From the NCBI GenBank assembly GCA_020747015.1, contig JAGTJM010000003.1, positions 806,001 to 870,000 on the forward strand: a DNA stretch of 64,000 bases, read 5' to 3'. This DNA comes from Pyrenochaeta sp. MPI-SDFR-AT-0127. Its lineage: Eukaryota; Ascomycota; Dothideomycetes; Pleosporales; Cucurbitariaceae. Under the pieces are notes generated by a model. It was not told the origin of the DNA. It ran no database searches and saw only the letters and a list, made by a program, of their open reading frames with translations. Below, in pieces: positions 57,902 through 64,000 of the stretch. How positions within the stretch are numbered: the stretch's first letter is position 1; each line of letters starts with the position of its first letter. The position numbers and the translations under genes are program-made.

Positions 57902-58894
57902 TTAGATATATTCAGATCCATCAATAATATCAAAGTCGGCAATGCCGGTGCTTTCATCCACGTCAAACCAATCAGCGTTAGTGGGACCCTCGATGCTAGT
58001 AAACCCGTCGGCATACACCAACCCATTGATGTTGCTGAACCCGATGGAACTGGTTGAATGATCGACATTAACAAGTCCATCAGTGCCGACGACTCTGTCG
58101 ACATCATTAAGCTCATTAGCGTTGGTGAATCCGTCGACGTAGGTCAACCCGTCGAAAGTGGTATTTGCGTTGAGACCGTTGAACCCTTCGGTACCAGAGA
58201 ACATATTGGCAGAGTTAAGCTCATTGGTGCTAGGAAATCTGTTGGCGAAGGTGAACTCATCGATGCCAGTGAGGCTGTCGACATTCGTAAGCCCACCGAC
58301 ACCAGCAAATCCGCCGACTGTATTCAACTCCTCGCTGCCAGGGAACTGGTTGATGCTGGCAAACTCATCAACACTGTTGATTCCATCAGCGCTGGCGAAT
58401 CCACCATAGCCCATGTGCCCGCCCATGTTGGTGAATCCATTCGTGATAGGAAAGTCGCCGATGTTGGCAGACCAGTCAAAACCGGCCAGACTGTCGATGC
58501 TGAGAGACTCATCGAAATACATAGACCCGCCAGTGCTGGTGAAGCCGCCAGCAGTGCTCAAGTTGTTAATGGAGGTGAGGCGGTTGATGCTAGTGAGTCC
58601 GCCAACTCTAGGCGTTCCAGCCAGCACGAAACCAAAAGATTGAGAGAGAGGCACGGCTGTCTGGTGGACTTTTCTCACGTGAGAGTCGAGCTTGTCCTTT
58701 CTAGGAAATGGACGTTTCTCGCCAGGGAAGCTTTCGCTGCGGTTGCAAGTGACGACCATGCACCAGAATTCCTTCGTCAGTTGGTGGGCCGTGTTCCAGT
58801 GACGATCAAGGTCAGGTTTCCGTGTAAAGGTTGTGGTACATCCTGGCCAATCACAAGGAATCCTTTCGTATGGGTTGCTTCGGCTAAAGGACAC
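57902..58894 (-). CDS. C2H2 zinc finger protein with long hexapeptide-repeat tail
   Basis: An open frame of 330 codons; the true 5' end is uncertain. The frame begins with GTG at 58894, with an in-frame stop three codons upstream, so the start probably comes from an upstream exon (a CTTTAG acceptor lies at 58880). Two C2H2 fingers are visible: CDWPGC-x12-HWNTAH (about residues 14-37) and CMVVTC...HVRKVH with an enlarged loop (about 45-77). From residue 98 to 313 the sequence is 36 consecutive 6-residue units with consensus [DNG]-G-[LF]-T-[SN]-[IVA], without a single insertion. The last residues (ESTGIADFDIID) keep the period loosely. A nuclear DNA-binding role is suggested by the fingers; the role of the repeat is unknown. 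Confidence 0.7.
   Translation of the reverse strand: MSFSRSNPYERIPCDWPGCTTTFTRKPDLDRHWNTAHQLTKEFWCMVVTCNRSESFPGEKRPFPRKDKLDSHVRKVHQTAVPLSQSFGFVLAGTPRVGGLTSINRLTSINNLSTAGGFTSTGGSMYFDESLSIDSLAGFDWSANIGDFPITNGFTNMGGHMGYGGFASADGINSVDEFASINQFPGSEELNTVGGFAGVGGLTNVDSLTGIDEFTFANRFPSTNELNSANMFSGTEGFNGLNANTTFDGLTYVDGFTNANELNDVDRVVGTDGLVNVDHSTSSIGFSNINGLVYADGFTSIEGPTNADWFDVDESTGIADFDIIDGSEYI
57956..58603 (-). repeat. 36-unit coding hexapeptide repeat
   Basis: 648 bp encode 36 tandem 6-residue units in unbroken register, for example GGLTSI, NRLTSI, GGFTST, DGLTYV, DGFTNA and DGFTSI. Position 1 is Gly/Asn/Asp/Glu in 35 of 36 units, and position 3 is Leu/Phe/Ile/Val in 29. DNA units are much more diverged than the protein pattern, so the repeat is old and the pattern appears maintained. 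Confidence 0.85.
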
Positions 58895-59454
58895 GTCATC
58901 TCAATGGCACGTGCAAGGAGGGGCGAGGGGCGGTGGCTTACTGTCCTAATTTGATGGGGGAAGAGGCCTTGTTGAAAGAGGCATACCTGCTTTAGCGTTA
59001 AAAAAAAACCTTACGGAGGTCCTCCTTTGCTGGAGATCAAAGCGCGTTGGTATGGTGGCATCGTGCGATGGAGGAAGGGCCGCCAATAGTAGAGCTAGAA
59101 TGTGGGCAGGGCTGAGCGTAATAATAGAAGAGTTGGGCAAATAGTAAGGATAGAGATATCGGGGTAGCTGGCCTTCTTATCATTTTCGTCCTCCCCCCTC
59201 CTCTCCTATGGCTTGACGTCGTTAAATGCGTGCCCCTTTGGCCAAGCCGCCTCACTGCTCTGTGGCTGTCAGCCTACCATGCTTTGCGTTTTCGCATAGT
59301 TACTCTAAAGCTGCGATTCCAATAACAGCCATACCTGACCAGAATCGAGAATGAGAGCTCGACATAGTCCACCGTTGTTTAACAAGTTTTAACGTCAACC
59401 ATACTCTCTTTGCATATCCACAAGCGTATTATTACGTGAATCAGATTTCAAGCC
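58895..59454. promoter_or_regulatory. Upstream region shared by two C2H2 genes
   Basis: A 560-bp gap between divergent genes. It probably contains a 5' exon or leader of the hexapeptide-repeat gene (a GTAAGC donor is seen near 58940 on the minus strand) and the ankyrin gene promoter. A T10-type homopolymer run (poly-A on the plus strand) lies near 59000. Confidence 0.4.
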
Positions 59455-62263
59455 ATGAATCTTCCTCTTCCAGTGCACTCGCTCAACAGCCACTCAGGCA
59501 GCCATGTTGATGGCATGATCAGATGTGATGCGTGTCCGAAGATTTTCACGACGCGAGGGCAGTTTAAGTTGGTATTCCTGCGGCTCTTGTGGCGTACCCC
59601 GCTAACCAAAAGCCGCAAGTCGACACTACAAAACTCATTCTAGGCCGAACTGCTGCAAGCATTGTGGCAAAGGCTTCGCATTAAGAGCCGATCTTGATCG
59701 TCACAGCACGAAACATCAAAGCGTTGCCATGCGGTATCGCTGTAGTGTCCTGAATTGTGTGTTCAAAGGTACTTCGCGGAAAGACAGCCTGCGAAGACAC
59801 ATACGAACCTGCCATGGAAATGGCAAGCAGTCAGGGAGGGCATTGCATGAGGAAGAGATAACATTGTTTTGCAACCAGGCACAACTAGAGCGGAAACACT
59901 TGATGGAAGCCTCAAGTTTGCTTTTAGCAGCAGAGCTTGGTAATGAGCTGATATTAGACCTATTAATCAACTGTGGAACTGATATAACAACAACAACATC
60001 TCACGAAAGAAAAACTGCCCTCCATGTTGCTGCACGAAAAGGCAACACGGGATGCGTACGGTTGTTACTCGACGCAAAGGCTTGTAGCGAGGTAAAGGAC
60101 GCGCACGGCAATTCGGTGCTCCACGATGCAGCACATTCGGGGCAAGCGGATGTTGTGCAACTACTTATGGAGAGAGGTGCACTTTCGACATGTAATCAAG
60201 ATGGCTATACTCCCCTACATATCTCCGCATCAGAAGGACACATAATCGTTACACAATTGTTGTTGCAGCAAGGTTTAGAAGTCAATGCAAAATCTCGGAA
60301 GGGGGAAACCGCACTACATCTTGCAGTTTCCAAGGAGCAAGAGGCTGTAGTGGGGTTGCTACTAGAAAATGGCGCAGAGTGTGATACAAAGACTTATGGC
60401 GGGCGGACACCGCTAGATTTGGCGGCCAATAACCGACTGATACAACTGATAGTTAGAGGAGCAAAAACACGCGGCGCGACTGGCGAAAGCTCGGCATTTC
60501 CACTAGCAGTTGCAGACTGCAATCAGGTAACCGCAAAGTTTCTCCTGGATAACGGCGTAACTCTAGAGCGGGCGGCTGCAAACGGCAACGAACCTGCTGT
60601 GAGAATGCTACTCGAGCACGGAGTAAATGTTAACGCAGAGGATACGTACAGCAAGTACGCACTACAGCAGGCAGCGGAAAAGGGTCATGACTCTATTGTG
60701 AAACTGCTACTCGAGCACGGAGCGGATGTTAATAGAAACATAAGTTATAGTGGCGGGACCATACTACAGCGGACAGCGGAGAAGGGTCATGAATCTATTG
60801 TGAGACTGCTACTTGAGCACGGAGCGGATGTCAATAAAAAAACAATTTACAGCAGGACTGCACTAGGACAGGCGGTGGAGAAGGGTCATGAACCTATTGT
60901 GAGACTGCTACTCAAGCACGGAGCGGATGTTAATGGAGAAGTAAATTACAACGGCGGGACCGCACTACAGCAGGCAGCGGAGAAGGGTTATGAATCTATT
61001 ATAAGACTGCTACTCGAGCACGGAGCGGATATTAATAAAAAAACAAGTTACAGCAGGACCGCACTAGAACAGGCGGCGGAGAAGGGTCATGAACCTATTA
61101 TGAGACTGCTACTTAAGCACGGAGCGGATGTTAATGGAGAAGTAAATTACAACGGCGGGATCGCACTACAGAAGGCAGCGGAGGAGGGGCATGAATCTAT
61201 TATAAGACTGCTACTCGAGCACGGAGCGGATGTGAACGCAGAGCAAAGATACAGCGGGACCGCACTAGGACAAGCGGCGGAGAAGGGTCATGAACCTATT
61301 GTGAGACTGCTACTCGAACTCGGAGCGGATGTGAACGCAGAGCAAAGATACAGCGGGACCGCACTACATCAGGCAGCGGGAAAGGGTCATGAACCTATTG
61401 TGAGACTGCTACTTAAGTATGGAGCGGATGTCAATAAAAAAACAAGTTACAGCAGGACCGCACTAGGACAGGCGGCGGAGAAGGGTCATGAACCTATTGT
61501 GAGACTGCTACTTGAGTATGGAGCGGACGTTAACGGAGAGGATAGCGTCGCACTTGAACACGCAGCGGCAACAGGTAATGAGAGCATCGTTCGGTTACTA
61601 CTTCAACATGGGGCAAGTGTTAACACACAATGCAAGTTATACGGCTCTCCGATATATGCTGCAATTGTAGGAGGGAACGAAGCAATTGTGCAGCTATTAC
61701 AAAGGCAGCCGCGCAACCCAGACCCAAGTCCACCGACTTTGTTAGCCCTATCAAGGGCGGTGGCGAACGGGAATGAGTCTGCTGTGCGGTTACTGCTTGA
61801 GCAAGGGGCGGATGTGAACGCTACGGAAGGAGGCCACGGGACCGCACTACAGCAGGCGTCAGAGAAGGGTCATGAACCTATTGTGAAACTGCTACTCAAG
61901 AACGGAGCGGATGTTGATGGAACAACAAGTTACAGCGGCGGGACCGCACTACAGAAGGCAGCGGAGAAGTGTCATGAACCTATCGTGAGACTGCTACTCA
62001 AGCATGGAGCAGACGTCAATGTACAAACTTATAGGACCGCACTACGGCGGGCGGCGGAGAAGGGTCATGAGCCTATTGTGAGACTGCTACTTGAGCATGG
62101 AGCGGATGTTAATGGAAACGAAAGATACGTTGGGACCCCACTACAGCAGGCGGCGAAGAATGGTCATGAGTCTGTTGTAAGACTGCTGATTGAGCGCGGA
62201 GCACATCAAAAACGGTTGAGTCGTAAGGCCAAAGGCTATATTGAGTCGCTTGAGATCGTTTAG
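59455..62263 (+). CDS. C2H2 zinc finger-ankyrin repeat protein
   Basis: Exons are 59455-59567 and 59620-62263, giving 918 aa. The 52-bp intron has a GCTAACC branch site. This acceptor was chosen over one at 59643 because it completes finger 1 (CDAC-x12-HYKTH). Finger 2 is CKHCGKGF...HSTKH and finger 3 is CSVLNC...HIRTCH. After a linker come more than twenty ankyrin repeats, from about residue 115 to the end. The first ones are diverged (KTALHVAARKGNTGCVRLLL, YTPLHISASEGHIIVTQLLL). From about residue 300 they are near-identical (AAEKGHEPIVRLLL, HGADVN). No NACHT, death-fold or membrane segment is seen. It may be a nuclear regulator or a repeat-based recognition protein; function is unknown. 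Confidence 0.88.
60600..62215 (+). repeat. Near-identical tandem ankyrin units, 99-102 bp with 201-bp dimers
   Basis: Units of 33 or 34 codons are repeated with strong DNA identity, for example GAGAAGGGTCATGAACCTAT recurs many times. Two adjacent 201-bp dimers, 60833-61033 and 61034-61234, share the alternating linkers KKT(I/S)YSR and GEVNYNGG. A 99-bp monomer step follows (61235 and 61334, linker AEQRYSG), and the KKTSYSR type returns at 61433. The nucleotide conservation points to recent unequal exchange. Confidence 0.85.
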
Positions 62264-62498
62264 GAAGTACGGCGACTACAAAGATATATACTTCAACGAG
62301 TTTGGTAGCTCCTTATCTTCACGAATATTCTGATACCGCCTACTTGCTCGTAAACGATTGGTATTTAGTGGATGAAAATTTGCCTGTCAATCTAACAACC
62401 GCCCGCTATGCAACCTCAACCCAACACAGTAAATGCAAAATACCTCTCTAGACCCCCAACTCAGCGCCATCTAATGCATGTACACAAGTCTAAGCCAT

Positions 62499-64000
62499 CT
62501 ATTTCACAGCATGTCTAACCACACCCTCAGCAACCCAGCTACCATTAAATTTCTCCTCTAGAACTCTGAGCTTGGAGAAAAAGACATCATCGTCCACATA
62601 GGCGCCTTTGAGCCACCGCTCTCCCTTAGTCGCATCGAAAGCTTTCCTAGCATGCAACACCCGCCGATTATCGAAAATCACACACTCGCCCTCGTTTAGC
62701 CTGTACTCGAAGAGATTGTCCTCACTGCTCAACAACTTCTCGTACGCATGGGCAGCAGCAATGTACGAGCGGAGTGAGGTCTGATTGTTGGTACCGATAC
62801 GCGCTTCGAAGGGGCCCTGGAACGGGGGAGACCAGTTTACGCGCTTAATAGCGAGATTGGTCGGTTCGCTGTATTTGGGATAAGGGAAGAGCTCGATTGT
62901 TGGGCGATTGAAGTGATAGTGGAATGTGGGGTGGTGGTAATGGTACGTAACAGGGAAGTTGCAAAGGGTTCGAAATTGGCCTGCAGATTTGCGTTGTAGT
63001 TGGTGTGCTGCGTGGAAGGAATCGCTGAAGAATGATTCACCGCCTGGCGTTCGCGCGCGGAGAGAATGAAGAAGCTGGAGATGCGGTGGGTTGGAGGTAT
63101 AGAGCAAGTCCATGTGGAGACCGAGGAACTGTGGTGTGTAGGCAATGTTCTCGGCTTTTGGTTTTGAACGGACATCCCAGGTGCGGCCGTAGAAAGTATC
63201 CTTGAGGGTGCCGATGCGGGAGGCAAGCTCGACGACAGATTCTTCTGAGTCGGGGACATTCTTGAGGAAGAGCAGGCCATATTGGTTAAGGTGAGTGAGT
63301 GCATCGAAGAGAGTCTCGTCTGAAGACATGTAGTCGGTGTAGTCCACCCACTTGTTATCCTTGGTAATTTTTTGCCTATCCCATAAGACTCGGTCATCAT
63401 GTCTTACACCACCTCGCAATTCGACTTCTGTGTTGAGTGCTCTTCTTAGCCAGTCGATTGAATGCCTTGTGCGGTGTTCTGGGCCATATCCCTTGACATC
63501 AGTCTTCCACTCCAGCTCAATAGATAATCCCTTTTCCTCATCGACTACAGATCTACAGCTTCCCTCTAAATCTTCCGGAATGTCTGAAGTTTGGAACAAT
63601 TTCTGCTTGCTGTCTGGGTCTCTGCACAGTGGGCACGTGCAGCTATCGCGTAGGAAGACTGTGTCGAATATCTTGGGATCTCCATCAATATTTACGGCGA
63701 TGCATTTTGCTGGTTTACCATCCAATTGGCCAATGTTGGTATCATCGTGTATTATCGACTCCTGCTCTTTCGCCAGTTTTAATTCCTGCTCTGGTTGTTG
63801 CTGCTCTTCAAGTTTGGTCGGCCGCTTTGGGCCACCCGTCGCAGGGCTCCATCCGGCATGTTCTGCGGCACTCGGAGACCTGCTCCAGAAGGCTTTGAAA
63901 AAGAATTGCCGTCGCTGCGCGGCAGTTTTGACCCTACAGCAGCGCGTAGTTTGCGAGTGTAAATTTCGCAAGGAAATTTTGGTGGTGATGTTGATCGACA
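62499..64000 (-). CDS. Gamma-butyrobetaine dioxygenase-like (TauD family), 5' partial
   Basis: Fe(II)/2-oxoglutarate-dependent oxygenase, by family the last step of carnitine biosynthesis, though trimethyllysine dioxygenase is a close relative. The frame is open to the window edge, with no ATG in the last codons, so the N-terminus (probably a mitochondrial presequence) lies outside; about 499 codons are visible. The N-terminal zinc-binding domain shows LRDSCTCPLCRDPDSKQKLF. The catalytic core has LGLHMDLLY, with the HxD metal ligands, then HLQLLHSLRARTPGGESFF. The distal ligand region is VLHARKAF, and the 2-oxoglutarate-binding Arg region is RWLKGAYVDDD. A single long exon is visible. The right-hand boundary is unknown. 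Confidence 0.86.
   Translation of the reverse strand, partial: SINITTKISLRNLHSQTTRCCRVKTAAQRRQFFFKAFWSRSPSAAEHAGWSPATGGPKRPTKLEEQQQPEQELKLAKEQESIIHDDTNIGQLDGKPAKCIAVNIDGDPKIFDTVFLRDSCTCPLCRDPDSKQKLFQTSDIPEDLEGSCRSVVDEEKGLSIELEWKTDVKGYGPEHRTRHSIDWLRRALNTEVELRGGVRHDDRVLWDRQKITKDNKWVDYTDYMSSDETLFDALTHLNQYGLLFLKNVPDSEESVVELASRIGTLKDTFYGRTWDVRSKPKAENIAYTPQFLGLHMDLLYTSNPPHLQLLHSLRARTPGGESFFSDSFHAAHQLQRKSAGQFRTLCNFPVTYHYHHPTFHYHFNRPTIELFPYPKYSEPTNLAIKRVNWSPPFQGPFEARIGTNNQTSLRSYIAAAHAYEKLLSSEDNLFEYRLNEGECVIFDNRRVLHARKAFDATKGERWLKGAYVDDDVFFSKLRVLEEKFNGSWVAEGVVRHAVK

Noticed and set aside
58058..58954. 298-codon open frame on the plus strand opposite the hexapeptide-repeat gene
   Set aside because: It is the mirror of the 6-codon periodic repeat: a regular codon pattern lacking stop complements keeps the other strand open. 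Its translation has no fingers or family motifs, whereas the minus strand has two C2H2 fingers.
59644..59728. Alternative acceptor at 59643 for the C2H2-ankyrin gene
   Set aside because: It would delete the two histidines of finger 1. The acceptor at 59619 has a GCTAACC branch site and gives a complete C2H2 finger.
1..64000. Search for CRISPR arrays, operons, Shine-Dalgarno sites or insertion sequences
   Set aside because: The window is eukaryotic: spliced genes and a Pol III tRNA. No regularly spaced short repeats or transposase genes were seen.

Overview
The window looks like nuclear DNA of a filamentous ascomycete (Pezizomycotina). Nearly every gene has short introns of 45-75 nt with GTAAGT-type donors and CTRAC-type branch sites. 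The gene content is fungal: Zn2Cys6 and C2H2 factors, a HET relic, ankyrin proteins, SulP, AAT and NCS1 permeases, and 'LPAE(L/I)R' F-box-like proteins. A Dothideomycete (Pleosporales-like) is my best guess, by inference only. Exon joins were worked out by hand from splice sites and reading frame; joins that restore a known protein motif are the most secure.

Region 1-31.9 kb is mostly conserved housekeeping sequence: Prp4 (splicing), a Ptc7-like PP2C, an Mps1 checkpoint kinase, a secreted CE16-like GDSL esterase, an F-box-like protein, a SulP sulfate permease, a short Mex67-like protein, Erv46 (COPII traffic), a PX/PXB-domain protein, Ars2/Pir2 (RNA decay and silencing), TspO and an AAT-family amino acid permease.

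Region 32-46 kb mixes metabolism with decay. It holds a GH88/GH105-like gene cut by one in-frame TAG, a multi-spanning membrane protein, the choline/ethanolamine phosphotransferase, a decayed NACHT/ankyrin-like gene in a gene-poor stretch, a DUF2235 hydrolase, an STK16/Env7-like kinase and a tRNA-Ala(UGC) with a 15-nt intron.

Region 47-52.5 kb holds an NCS1 permease and an arylsulfotransferase-like gene transcribed divergently from an intergenic region that carries four CCGCGG sites in about 110 bp. A Zn2Cys6 regulator lies next door. This could be a small co-regulated module.

Region 52.5-62.3 kb looks like accessory sequence: a second F-box-like gene, a gene-poor stretch with a broken HET-domain relic, a C2H2 protein whose C-terminal two thirds is an almost perfect 6-residue repeat, and a C2H2-ankyrin protein with freshly duplicated ankyrin units. 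The window ends inside a gamma-butyrobetaine-dioxygenase-like gene.
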